Source: Oligoflexia bacterium
Lineage (GTDB): Bacteria; Bdellovibrionota; UBA1018; CAIPTA01; JAALKR01
NCBI GenBank assembly: GCA_011087955.1
Contig: JAALKR010000020.1
Location: 1-39,975 of the forward strand
Reading direction: 5' to 3'
DNA: 39,975 nt
Positions 6,090-14,853 of this stretch are shown piece after piece. The notes below the pieces were generated by a model that was not told the DNA's origin, made no database searches, and saw nothing but the letters and a program-made list of their open reading frames with translations. The translations under genes were made by a program, and so were the position numbers. Every line of letters starts with the position of its first letter. The stretch's first letter is position 1.

Positions 6090-8473
6090 GACTCAACCTC
6101 AGATATGACAGTGCATCCATCGCCACCTTCACTTTCATCACCGGGTCGGAACGGAAATCCGTAGGCAGATTCTCGAAGGAAATCGCGAACGAACCTCTTA
6201 AGCTTACCGCTCCCATGACCGTGTACAATTCGTCCCGATGGACGATTGGAGCGAGAAAATAGATCGATATATTCTTGCAATCGAGGAAGTGCTTCATCAA
6301 TTGAGAGCCCAATTAAATTAATTTCCGCCGGGCAATCACTGCTCGTAGTAATTGTCTTTCGGTTTTTATGACGAGGGCTCCCAGTATCAGCCATTTCAAT
6401 TTCATTCCAGTCAAGTCTGATTTTTAGTATTCCTGCTTGCACCAAAGCTTTGGCTTGAGATGGTTCGTTCAATAATGAACCTAAAATTCCTGAGGATAGA
6501 ATGCGAACTGAATTCCCTTTTTGTGGGAGGTATTTTTTTTGGGTATGTTCCTTAGTTTCTACAGGATCAACATTTGCTCCAAATGATCCTTTGAAGCCCT
6601 GTTTAAGCTCATTAATGGCTGATTTAGCTTCTGTCATCTCTTCATGAAAAGATGTAGAGTTTTTCAGTTTTTCCTTATAACTATCAACTAAAGACTCTAA
6701 TTTTCGCATGGATGCTCTAAACTTTGCAGCATACTCCTCATGAAGGTCATGACGAATTGTGCGTACTTTTTCTCTTAGCTTCTCTATGGCTTGTTGGAGT
6801 TCATTTCGCTCTTTTTCAATATTGAGCTTTAGTGCTTTAATATGTTGCACTTCTCTTTGCGCTTCAGACTCATCCTTATGAAGTTGATCAATGAGAGCTT
6901 CTACTTCCTGATGAGTGGTGCCTAATCGCGCCCTAGCATCTTCAATGATAGAATTGGAAAACCCGAAACGTTTAGCCGTTTCTAAGGCCCAGCTTTTACC
7001 CGGAACTCCTAATATAAGCTTAAACTCAGGGATCTGCTTGATTTGATCAAACTGCATGCTAGCATTTTGTACTGCTTTAAATTCCTCGGCTAAGCTCTTT
7101 AACTCAGAAAAGTGTGTTGTCACAATCGTCATGGAGCCAAGCTCTATCAGTTTTGCGATACAAGCCGAAGAAAGAGCCGCGCCCTCTCTCGGGTCTGTTG
7201 AAGCAAAAATTTCATCGATCAGTACGAGAGTTGAATGATCAGCGCATTCAATGATTTCTTTAATGATCAAAGCAGATGAAGAAAAGCTAGAAAGGCTTAA
7301 TTCTATACTCTGCTCATCCCCCACATGACTTAGAATCTGAGAGTAATAAGGCAGCGTAGCTCCTTCCTCAGCAGGCACGTAGAAACCACACTTTGCTAAT
7401 TGGCAAATAAGGCCAATTGCTTTAAGAATCACTGTTTTCCCACCGGTGTTTGGGCCGGAGATTAATATTGCTCGAGTGTCTTTATCTAGCTCTAAATCGT
7501 TACAGACAACCTCCTCTTTAGGTAGGTGAAGGAGTGGGTGATAAAATTCTTTTAGAGTGAACGTGGTTGCAAATATTGGCTTTGAACTCCCTTTGCACTC
7601 GGAAAAATTTTTGGCAACTCGGCCTCGAGCTAAAGTCAAATCGAGATCACGCAATCCAGTGTACCAGTTCAATAGGTCTCTGCTATACATAGATAGAATG
7701 TCTGAAATTGTACGGAGTATTCGATAAATTTCTTCTTCAATTTCTAATGAAATTCTTGAAATTTCCTCATTGAGATTTCGAAGCGCAAGTGGTTCCATAA
7801 AAACAGTGGCTTTACTTGCACTTCGCTCAACTACAATGCCACGAAACTCCGACTGCATCTCTGAACGTACCGGTAAAACGAATTTTCCATCTCGAATATC
7901 CACGTAAGAATCCTGTGTGTGCTTAGATTTTTGAGCAGCCTTTAACTCTTTTTGTATTGCTTCTTGCGCTTTCCTTTTCGCTCTACCTTGTTTTTTAAAT
8001 AATGAAAAAAGCTTTTCGCTAGCGTCTTCTCGAATGCCGCCATCCTCATCAATAATCCGGTTGACTTGATTATGTAGATCCTTACAATCCAGATGTTTAG
8101 AAAATTCATTCGAGAGCATGGGGGTCTTGGCTAAATTGTCTCTATTTTGAAAAATGATAGAGATCTCTAGGCTCGATTTTAGCAGCTGAAAAATTTCGAA
8201 AAGTTCATTTATGGAAAGGCATGCCTGTTTATCAAGAAGGTCAAAATGTCTATCGAGTTCATGCAGGCTCTGAAGGCAGGCGAAATTACTGTTTTCTAGC
8301 AGATGAATTGCCTCCGAGCAAAGACCTAGTAATTGCTCTGATTCCGCTTGAGACGCAGGCGCATGGATCTCGTTAGCCAGAGTAGTGGCGGCTGGACTAA
8401 AACATAATCCGCTGTAATAATTAAGAAAATCAGGCCACTCGATTGATTGTAATGATCGCTCGACATTTTCCAT
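6086..8473 (-). CDS. mutS2: MutS2 ATPase with C-terminal Smr domain
   Basis: This 795-residue protein has the MutS2 layout: core and clamp region (about 1-310), MutS-type ATPase with Walker A GPNTGGKT (about 339-346), a DEIFASTDPREG Walker B/signature region and a THFSELK block, a long coiled coil (about 510-620) and an Smr domain (about 715-795). There is no mismatch-recognition domain. In Bacillus subtilis, MutS2 recognises collided ribosomes and splits them; older work links the family to suppressing recombination. In Smr the HGHGSGKL and FRPG..EGGDG blocks are intact, but the usual LDLRG/LDLHG opening reads INLIG. A TTGAGT-17-TACACT promoter ends six bases before the ATG. Divergent rqcH begins 24 bases away. 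Confidence 0.95.
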   Translation of the reverse strand: MENVERSLQSIEWPDFLNYYSGLCFSPAATTLANEIHAPASQAESEQLLGLCSEAIHLLENSNFACLQSLHELDRHFDLLDKQACLSINELFEIFQLLKSSLEISIIFQNRDNLAKTPMLSNEFSKHLDCKDLHNQVNRIIDEDGGIREDASEKLFSLFKKQGRAKRKAQEAIQKELKAAQKSKHTQDSYVDIRDGKFVLPVRSEMQSEFRGIVVERSASKATVFMEPLALRNLNEEISRISLEIEEEIYRILRTISDILSMYSRDLLNWYTGLRDLDLTLARGRVAKNFSECKGSSKPIFATTFTLKEFYHPLLHLPKEEVVCNDLELDKDTRAILISGPNTGGKTVILKAIGLICQLAKCGFYVPAEEGATLPYYSQILSHVGDEQSIELSLSSFSSSALIIKEIIECADHSTLVLIDEIFASTDPREGAALSSACIAKLIELGSMTIVTTHFSELKSLAEEFKAVQNASMQFDQIKQIPEFKLILGVPGKSWALETAKRFGFSNSIIEDARARLGTTHQEVEALIDQLHKDESEAQREVQHIKALKLNIEKERNELQQAIEKLREKVRTIRHDLHEEYAAKFRASMRKLESLVDSYKEKLKNSTSFHEEMTEAKSAINELKQGFKGSFGANVDPVETKEHTQKKYLPQKGNSVRILSSGILGSLLNEPSQAKALVQAGILKIRLDWNEIEMADTGSPRHKNRKTITTSSDCPAEINLIGLSIDEALPRLQEYIDLFSRSNRPSGRIVHGHGSGKLKRFVRDFLRESAYGFPFRPGDESEGGDGCTVISEVES

Positions 8474-8479
8474 GAATGC

Positions 8480-8508
8480 AGTGTACCAAATAGATCTATG
8501 TCACTCAA
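8480..8508 (-). promoter_or_regulatory. Predicted promoter of mutS2, leaderless
   Basis: On the minus strand TTGAGT (8508-8503) and TACACT (8485-8480) are separated by 17 bases. Six bases separate the -10 box from the mutS2 ATG at 8473, so the transcript would start at the start codon. No Shine-Dalgarno is present. The promoter overlaps the start of the divergent rqcH. Confidence 0.45.
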
Positions 8509-9952
8509 TTGGAAGGAAATAGAAAACTCTGTTAGTGAAATGCGAACTCGCATTGCTGGCGGAATGGTCCAGAAAATCTGGACAGCTGCGGATCCAGCGT
8601 ACACCGATTGTATATTCTTTAGTGGCTACTCTTACGGAAAAGGCGCATGGTCTTTTGCTATCGTTTTGAGTCACGACATTGCAGGAATCTTCTCTCTAGA
8701 TAAAAAGCGAAGAATAAGGGCTGCAATAAACCCGCAATCTTATGTAATGCTCTTGCGAAAAAAATTTCTCAATAAGTCAATCAAGGCAGTAGATCAAATT
8801 GATGGGGAGAGGGTCTTACTTCTAAAATTTCCAGATGACTTACTGCTTCTGGCTGAGTTGATGCCACGAAAATCAAACCTTTTCATCATTCAAACGACTA
8901 TTCAAGCAGCATATAGAAAATCAAACGAATACGAAAATTGCAAATATGTACCTCCAGTTAAAGGAAATTTTTCAGTTGGTACGGTAAGAGAGTTTTCTGA
9001 AATCGAAGGTGGCATTTACTGGGATCGTTATTCGGAGTTTTTTTGGCATAAAATCGCTGAATCTGCTGTTAATAATGAGCGCAAAGCATTTTTGTCTGCA
9101 GTAGAGGCGGCAATCAAGAAGACAAAGAAGTCTACTGTAAAACTGGAGTCAGAGCTTAAAAAATCCAAAGACAGTGTGTCCATTAAAGAGCAAGCAGATA
9201 CCCTCTTTGCAAGTCTCTATGAGATAGGAGCAAAGATGACCCCGTCAGACACAGAATTAATGTTACCTCATTATGAAGATGGAAGGCTTGTTAAGGTTCG
9301 GGTTGATAAAAAATATACCTATAGTGAAAATGCAAATCGACTTTTTGATAAATACAAGAAGCTTTTACGGACGGAGAAAGAAGCTTCCGAGCGTTTAGCT
9401 TCTACAAATGAATATTGTTTCAAGTTAGAATCTGCAAAAGAAATGATCAAATCGACTGAGTCGTTGGAAGAGTTGCAAGGCATTTCACCAATGTTAGTTG
9501 ACTTGGGACTAAAGAAGATAAGTGGAGCTTTAAAGAAAAAAAAACACAGAGAGCAATCAAAGGCAAAGCCATTTATTGAGATCATTTCTTCGGATGAATT
9601 TGTGATGTTAGTTGGACGAAACAAGGAAGAGAATCGCCGCGTGACCTTTAAATCCGCTGTTGGGTCCGATACGTGGTTGCACGTCAAAGGGGTCCCCGGC
9701 GCACATTGTATAATTAAAAGGAAGAAGTCAAAGACTATTCCGCTCTCCACCTTGCTTGAAGCCAGTCAGCTAGTTGCCTATTACTCAAAGGTAAAAAATG
9801 GCACTAAAGTCGAGGTTGACTATGCTTTTAAGAAGCATGTCCGGTCTCAGAAGGGCTCAATTTCTGAAGTGACCTATACCGATTATAGGACCTTATATAT
9901 TGAATCCGACCATCAGATTGTTCGAAATATCATGCGTAAAAATAGCATATGA
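8498..9952 (+). CDS. rqcH: RqcH-type NFACT protein (ribosome quality control)
   Basis: This 484-residue protein has an NFACT-N domain (about 1-150), a coiled-coil middle (about 190-330) and an NFACT-R/DUF814 domain (about 375-475) with the diagnostic DTWLHVKGVPGAHCII and a SQLVAYYSK helix. RqcH binds 50S subunits carrying stalled peptidyl-tRNA and adds C-terminal alanine tails that mark the chain for degradation. The Asp-Arg pair important in B. subtilis RqcH (LDRI) reads GERV here, so Arg is kept and Asp is Glu. The protein is shorter than the roughly 570-residue B. subtilis form, and no helix-hairpin-helix segment (SGVSPLFAKE-like) is visible. It was long annotated as fibronectin-binding protein A. 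No Shine-Dalgarno is seen. Confidence 0.88.
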   Translation: MSLNWKEIENSVSEMRTRIAGGMVQKIWTAADPAYTDCIFFSGYSYGKGAWSFAIVLSHDIAGIFSLDKKRRIRAAINPQSYVMLLRKKFLNKSIKAVDQIDGERVLLLKFPDDLLLLAELMPRKSNLFIIQTTIQAAYRKSNEYENCKYVPPVKGNFSVGTVREFSEIEGGIYWDRYSEFFWHKIAESAVNNERKAFLSAVEAAIKKTKKSTVKLESELKKSKDSVSIKEQADTLFASLYEIGAKMTPSDTELMLPHYEDGRLVKVRVDKKYTYSENANRLFDKYKKLLRTEKEASERLASTNEYCFKLESAKEMIKSTESLEELQGISPMLVDLGLKKISGALKKKKHREQSKAKPFIEIISSDEFVMLVGRNKEENRRVTFKSAVGSDTWLHVKGVPGAHCIIKRKKSKTIPLSTLLEASQLVAYYSKVKNGTKVEVDYAFKKHVRSQKGSISEVTYTDYRTLYIESDHQIVRNIMRKNSI

Positions 9953-9959
9953 CCCAATA

Positions 9960-11393
9960 TCACTGAGCCTTATAAGGGATGCGTGATCGAATAAGGCCCC
10001 ATAGAATCTTTGGTAGGTACGCGAGTGCAAAAATCCACCAAAGAATGACCCATGCCCATGAAATAATATGACTATAAGGCTTCAGCCATGCTTGAAAAAT
10101 CGACAGTTCAATCGACGGTGAGTCAAAAACGATATGAGGGTGAGAGTCAGAATTCTCATATGGATAATTTTTTTTGGGGTAACCGACTACGCTGGAAGCC
10201 TCCGGCTTAGAGTTTAGCCAATCGTTTGTTCCAAATAGGGAATATTCCGTCTCACAAATATCATCAAGAGAAATTATCCGATAGAAGGGCCCGCCATTTA
10301 TAGAGTGGTCAAAGGTCCAGGATATCTGCTTAACCTGCTCATTGTCTTCACAGGATCGTCTCATTCCATACCACCAAAAATAAGGTCCGCAACGGTTCAT
10401 TGCGCGACTGGATACCGTTCTATGGTTAGAAGTTGTGCCATCTCTATAGAAGTACTTCGCATCAGAAACACATTGGTGATTGGAGTCAAACATCCAAACG
10501 CCTAGTTTATAAGTTTGTAACGAATAGCGGGAATCTTCAGTAATCAAATGTTTTGGAAGGTGGAGCAGAAATAGGAGCGAAATAAATCCGATGATCACCG
10601 ATCTTTCTGAGCTTGAAGAGTTAGTTTCATTTCCTAAGTCATCAAACAGAAAAATTGCAAGGAATGGGAGTAAGGTGAATGCTTGATAATGCATTCCTAC
10701 TAATGAAATTGAATAGATAAAGAAAATAGTAAGTGAGCATATGCTTATCCATTTTAAACGAGAATTCTTACTCAGTAATAACCACGGGCAGACGATCTCC
10801 AGAAAAATTACTGCATTTGTAGCGACTGGAATCAATAAATCGGGGATGAAGGGAAGCCCAAGCTTTAGGCTTGAAAAATAGGTGCCAAGAATCCAAGAGT
10901 CATGAAACTTCATTGTCGCCGACAAGAAGAGCAAAACAACCATTGTTAGCTTTAGCGCGAAAACTTTGGGTCGTAAAAATAAAAACGCAACCAACAAGCC
11001 AAGATGAAAATACTCAAAATTAGCTGGGATGCTGTACGTTAAAAGTGTAAAGGTAAATAGCTTTGTAAAAAAAAGAACTGTGATGCTGGCCATGGCTTTA
11101 ACCCAGTCTTTTCGAAGCGCAGACCAAGCTGAAGTAATCATAATAAAAGCCAGTAGAATTATGACTCCAATATAAGCGTAGGAATCTCTGCGGCTAGGGA
11201 TGAACTGTATTAAGTGACAATCTTGAAAATAAGGCCAGCAGACATTGCCAGCAGTGCCATAGTCTTTATAAGACCAGGTATAGAATGAAACAAAGAAGCC
11301 AAACCAAAGAACCCAAAAAATTAACTGAAGAAATGGGTTTTCATCAATTTTTTCCCATGATTCCTGAAGCTTGAGAAAAATCGGAAATTTCAT
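9960..11393 (-). CDS. Multi-spanning HTTM-like membrane protein
   Basis: This 477-residue protein has about nine to ten membrane segments, an extracytoplasmic domain (about 290-430) with several cysteines (HQCVSD, NRCGPYFWW, RRSCED, DDICETE) and a last membrane helix near 445-465. The core SATMKFHDSWILGTYFSS block followed by a long hydrophobic run resembles HTTM proteins (vitamin-K-dependent carboxylase-related or DoxX-like membrane domains). No substrate can be assigned. It starts three bases after the end of cca and ends eight bases from the convergent rqcH stop, so it is the last gene of a leftward operon. The HTTM call is tentative. Confidence 0.8.
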   Translation of the reverse strand: MKFPIFLKLQESWEKIDENPFLQLIFWVLWFGFFVSFYTWSYKDYGTAGNVCWPYFQDCHLIQFIPSRRDSYAYIGVIILLAFIMITSAWSALRKDWVKAMASITVLFFTKLFTFTLLTYSIPANFEYFHLGLLVAFLFLRPKVFALKLTMVVLLFLSATMKFHDSWILGTYFSSLKLGLPFIPDLLIPVATNAVIFLEIVCPWLLLSKNSRLKWISICSLTIFFIYSISLVGMHYQAFTLLPFLAIFLFDDLGNETNSSSSERSVIIGFISLLFLLHLPKHLITEDSRYSLQTYKLGVWMFDSNHQCVSDAKYFYRDGTTSNHRTVSSRAMNRCGPYFWWYGMRRSCEDNEQVKQISWTFDHSINGGPFYRIISLDDICETEYSLFGTNDWLNSKPEASSVVGYPKKNYPYENSDSHPHIVFDSPSIELSIFQAWLKPYSHIISWAWVILWWIFALAYLPKILWGLIRSRIPYKAQ

Positions 11394-11396
11394 ACT

Positions 11397-12701
11397 TTAG
11401 TTTTCGGCCGCTTCGGGATTTTCGAGTTCGTGTTGGAGGGCTTTTGCCTGCTTAAGGGCCTCTTTTTTTGTCTTTAAGGTTTCTTCCAGTTGTAGCTCTC
11501 GAATACGGAATAGAATTTGGCCCATCTCAGGTCCAGGACTAAGGCCGAGCCGCTTAAGATCATTTCCAGAAATTAGTGGGTGAGGGTTTAGTTTTCCTTT
11601 ATCAGAAAGTGATTTTCTCTTTTGTAAAATCGCGGCTATAACTTTTCTACCCTTGCTCGGATTCTCTTTCGATTGATAGAGGCATGCTGCTGAGAGAAAT
11701 TGCGACTCTGCTAAAATACGTTTTTGTCGAGCGAGAGACAAGGAAAGCAATTGCGGAATTTCTGCACAAATAGTATGGATCTTTTTTATTTCTTTGAGTT
11801 CTATTCTCGTAATCAATATTGAGTTTTGTTGTTTTAAATTTTTTCTGTCGCCCGGGAAAAAATATAAGAATGAAGCCCATAATAGTGCATTTGTATAGCA
11901 ATTCTCTATCGCGCAAATTTCAACCCACGACTCATATAGGTTGTCGAGAGTACTAGTCATGTGCTTGAATTCGTTATCAGAAAGATTACGAAAATCTGGA
12001 AAGACGCGATCAAAGAGTTTTGTCTCTTTCATCGCCTGGAAAGCAAGTGATGGACGAGATGATTTTAGTATTTTCTGTACTTCTTCAGTTATTCTCTCTT
12101 TGCTTGCCTCTAGTATTAAATGACCTTGGCGCCTAATTCCTTGGTGTAAATTTTCTTCCAACTCAAAATTGAAATCACTAAGCTGTGCAAGGAGGCGAAC
12201 TGCTCGGACAGTACGAAGGGCATCTTCTTGAAATCGATGAGATGCTCTGCCAATCGTGCGAATTTGTCTGGACTCTATATCCGCCATCCCGGATATATAG
12301 TCGATAACTTCTTTTGTGCTCGGATCCCAAAATAACCCATTGATTGTAAAATCTCTTCGCTTAGCATCATCTTCGGGTTTAGAGTAGGTGATTGAAGTCG
12401 GGTGCCTGCCATCTTCATAAGCTCCATCTGATCGAAAGGTTGCAACTTCGACAGGAGCTGAATCGATAATGACTAGCACTACGCCAAATTGAACTCCCAC
12501 GGGAATTGTGCGGTCGAAGTATTTTTGAATGTCTTGAGGTTTAGCATCAGTTGCTATGTCATAATCTTTAGGCGTATGACTTAGAATTGAATCACGAACA
12601 GCTCCGCCAACAAGCCAGGCGTTATGCCCACTATTACGCAAAGTTGTAACTACTTTCTCAACATGGCTGGGTAATTTAATATCTAAGGGGTATCGCTTCA
12701 T
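11397..12701 (-). CDS. cca: CCA tRNA nucleotidyltransferase / poly(A) polymerase family
   Basis: The 434-residue product is a class II nucleotidyltransferase. It has LVGGAVRD (about 29-36), the metal-binding KDYDIAT block, VATFRSDGAYEDGRHP, RRDFTING and EDALRTVRAVRLLAQ. These enzymes add CCA to tRNA 3' ends or poly(A) tails to RNA. The DGRHP, RRDFTINGLFWDP and EDALRTVRAVR blocks look more like CCA-adding enzymes than E. coli PcnB, but sequence alone cannot fully separate them. No HD phosphohydrolase domain is visible. An AGGAGGGAG run lies unusually far (about 14 bases) upstream of the ATG. It lies between rfaE2 and the HTTM-like gene. Confidence 0.85.
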   Translation of the reverse strand: MKRYPLDIKLPSHVEKVVTTLRNSGHNAWLVGGAVRDSILSHTPKDYDIATDAKPQDIQKYFDRTIPVGVQFGVVLVIIDSAPVEVATFRSDGAYEDGRHPTSITYSKPEDDAKRRDFTINGLFWDPSTKEVIDYISGMADIESRQIRTIGRASHRFQEDALRTVRAVRLLAQLSDFNFELEENLHQGIRRQGHLILEASKERITEEVQKILKSSRPSLAFQAMKETKLFDRVFPDFRNLSDNEFKHMTSTLDNLYESWVEICAIENCYTNALLWASFLYFFPGDRKNLKQQNSILITRIELKEIKKIHTICAEIPQLLSLSLARQKRILAESQFLSAACLYQSKENPSKGRKVIAAILQKRKSLSDKGKLNPHPLISGNDLKRLGLSPGPEMGQILFRIRELQLEETLKTKKEALKQAKALQHELENPEAAEN

Positions 12702-12733
12702 AGCGTAAAATTTCTCCCTCCTGCTCCTGATTG

Positions 12734-13240
12734 CTACAATTTAGACTGAGCTTTGGCGATAATTTTTGATGTGGAGGTTGTGGATCCTATTCGGTACTTT
12801 AGAGATTTAACGTCTCCGCCGTAGGACTGGACGAAATCAGATCCAACAATTTTGTCGACTGTCCAGTCGCCACCTTTAACCAAAACGCCGGGTTGAATTT
12901 TTTTGATCAATTTTTCCGGAGTATCTGCGGTGAACCAAGTGACAACATCTACGCACTCAAGAGATGCAATGACTTCGGCTCTTTCCTTTAATGGAAGAAG
13001 CGGTCGCTGTGAGCCCTTAAGTCGCTTAATAGACGCGTCACTATTTAGAGCAATTACCAATGCATCACCTAGCTGGCGAGCCTCATCCAAGTAAGAAACA
13101 TGCCCACTGTGAACTAGATCAAAACAGCCATTTGTCATCACTACGGATTTACCACTCTTTTGGAAATTTTTAACCCAACGAGCGGCATGTTCTGGAGACA
13201 AAATTTTTCTCGACGTTGTTGGCCGCGCTGCCTTTGGCAT
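12734..13240 (-). CDS. rfaE2: D-glycero-beta-D-manno-heptose-1-phosphate adenylyltransferase
   Basis: The 168-residue product is a cytidylyltransferase-fold enzyme with [16 protein letters not shown] (about 36-51) and the [10 protein letters not shown] signature near the C-terminus. It makes ADP-heptose for the LPS inner core in the cytoplasm. The length matches the stand-alone second domain of E. coli HldE; the kinase half (RfaE1) is not in the window. [21 protein letters not shown] and DKIVGSDFV are typical of the family. It lies in a leftward run between the RDD gene and cca. Confidence 0.93.
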   Translation of the reverse strand: MPKAARPTTSRKILSPEHAARWVKNFQKSGKSVVMTNGCFDLVHSGHVSYLDEARQLGDALVIALNSDASIKRLKGSQRPLLPLKERAEVIASLECVDVVTWFTADTPEKLIKKIQPGVLVKGGDWTVDKIVGSDFVQSYGGDVKSLKYRIGSTTSTSKIIAKAQSKL

Positions 13241-13268
13241 CGAATACGAGTCCTTACGATCAATACGG

Positions 13269-14027
13269 TTACTGTTCCGCTCTAGCGACTACAGAGCAGG
13301 ACACCCTATCATGCCAGGCCGTATAATTCGAACGCCAAAAAGTGAAAAATAAACTAAGACAGATGGGTAGGAAAAATAGCATCCAAAAAAAAGTTCTTGT
13401 GAAGGCAGAGCGAAGTCCAATCGGCTTGCAGTAGCGGTCGTTTTCAAGGACTTGAATTTTTAAGAAGAACTTGCCAATACTTTGCCCACCCAAGGCCTCA
13501 ATGAAGACGAAATAATTGAAATTAATGAAAACATGCATGATAAACAACGGATAAGCAAACTCAATAGATGGGATTTGTAATCCCCCCCAAGCAGTAAAAA
13601 ATACTCCCAAAATTGGCAAATTCACCAGCACCAGGTCGATAAGAGCTGCTATGGAGCGCGCTCCTCTTGTGGCTAGTTTTGGCAATTCGTTGTTTTCTTT
13701 AGGTTTTAGTGGGTTAGTATTTAACCTAGTTTTTTTGGTGGCTTTTTTCGCTGTCCTTTTTGCCAATGCCTCGGAGTGAGCAGATCGGACAGTCTTTAGC
13801 TGATTAATTCGCTCCTTTTTGTTCGATTGAATCTGCTCTTGCTTTGTTTTCCCAGACGCGAACAGGGCGTTCTTCTTGGGGTGGAATCCAATGCCCTCGT
13901 CGATTGCTGAAAAGTCAATATTTTCGTCTGTGATTTGTTCTAGCTCAAAGAGGTCAAAGCTCTGCCGTGGTCGAGTAAGCTCCCCTTGCTTTTTGGACTT
14001 CTTTTGTTTTGGAAATTCCTGATCCAT
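13269..14027 (-). CDS. RDD-domain membrane protein with charged cytoplasmic extension
   Basis: The C-terminal half is an RDD domain: [16 protein letters not shown], a [13 protein letters not shown] block and a final YTAWHDRVS motif, with three or four membrane segments (about 130-235). RDD proteins are poorly defined membrane proteins, some implicated in ion exchange. The N-terminal 110 residues are hydrophilic and Lys-rich, with a short acidic/aromatic patch, [13 protein letters not shown] start it at the ATG at 14027; an in-frame TTG at 14039 would add four residues. Neither has a good Shine-Dalgarno. The rsmE stop is about 20 bases upstream, so the genes are probably co-transcribed. Confidence 0.82.
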   Translation of the reverse strand: MDQEFPKQKKSKKQGELTRPRQSFDLFELEQITDENIDFSAIDEGIGFHPKKNALFASGKTKQEQIQSNKKERINQLKTVRSAHSEALAKRTAKKATKKTRLNTNPLKPKENNELPKLATRGARSIAALIDLVLVNLPILGVFFTAWGGLQIPSIEFAYPLFIMHVFINFNYFVFIEALGGQSIGKFFLKIQVLENDRYCKPIGLRSAFTRTFFWMLFFLPICLSLFFTFWRSNYTAWHDRVSCSVVARAEQ

Positions 14028-14048
14028 CTGTGCTACCAACCTATGCCA

Positions 14049-14834
14049 TCAACCTATACTATCAATCCAATTTTTGACTATCCCCGCCATTAATAGGCTA
14101 GCAGTCTCACTCCTTAGCGTCGTATTGCCAAGGTACACGGCGGTAGAATCCATCTTTTCGACGAGCTTTAGTTCGTCTTCTGAAAAACCGCTCTCTGGCC
14201 CTACAACTAGGTTGATCCTATCATATTTTACATTCCCAATATTTGGAGTCGAAATTTCTTGTAAGGCCGTGAGCAGAGAGGGGTTTGTTGGGTCAATGGT
14301 GGCTACGAGCAATAAGGATTTTTCTGCTACGTCCGCTCGAGGTTTGCCTACTCGAAGTGCATCCTCCAAATTGGGTGCAGTGCTAACGCTTGGATAAAAA
14401 GGATTCCCGGATTGCTTCATCGCCGACTTAATTAGGCGTTGCCAGCGACCCATACGAGAGGCGCCTTCTCTCTGTCTGACATGAGACCTTTCCATGGCCA
14501 CGATGCAGATGTTTTGAATGCCAAGCTCTGTAAGCTTCTCAAAACAAAAATCCATACGTTGCCCTTTAAGCATCCCTTGCAAAATTTTTATCTTTATTTT
14601 GGGCGGAGCAACCTCTTGTCGCGCTTTAACCACAGCAGCAGCCTTTTTGTCTTCAATTTTAATGATCTGTGCAGACGCAACGACACCTCTCCCATTCATT
14701 ACTTCAATGAAATCTCCTGTCTTCGCTCGGAGTACTTTGCGTAAATGCTTTAAGTCGTCTGCAAGTTGATTCGTGCCAAAACAAATCGTCTCGCCTATTT
14801 GGAGATTAGAGTCGAATAAGAACCTTTTAATCAT
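14049..14834 (-). CDS. rsmE: 16S rRNA (uracil-1498-N3)-methyltransferase RsmE
   Basis: The 261-residue product is a SPOUT (trefoil-knot) methyltransferase that modifies U1498 of 16S rRNA in the 30S decoding region. It has an N-terminal PUA-like domain with HLRKVLRAKTGDFIEVMNG, the KGQRMDFCFEKLTELGI and ERSHVRQ blocks, and the knot signatures VVGPESGFSEDE and LGNTTLRSETASLLMAG. The family consensus GPEGGF has Ser for the second Gly here. It lies 19 bases downstream of the lipoprotein gene and probably shares its transcript. Confidence 0.94.
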   Translation of the reverse strand: MIKRFLFDSNLQIGETICFGTNQLADDLKHLRKVLRAKTGDFIEVMNGRGVVASAQIIKIEDKKAAAVVKARQEVAPPKIKIKILQGMLKGQRMDFCFEKLTELGIQNICIVAMERSHVRQREGASRMGRWQRLIKSAMKQSGNPFYPSVSTAPNLEDALRVGKPRADVAEKSLLLVATIDPTNPSLLTALQEISTPNIGNVKYDRINLVVGPESGFSEDELKLVEKMDSTAVYLGNTTLRSETASLLMAGIVKNWIDSIG

Positions 14835-14853
14835 TCTCAGCGACTCATTTTAC

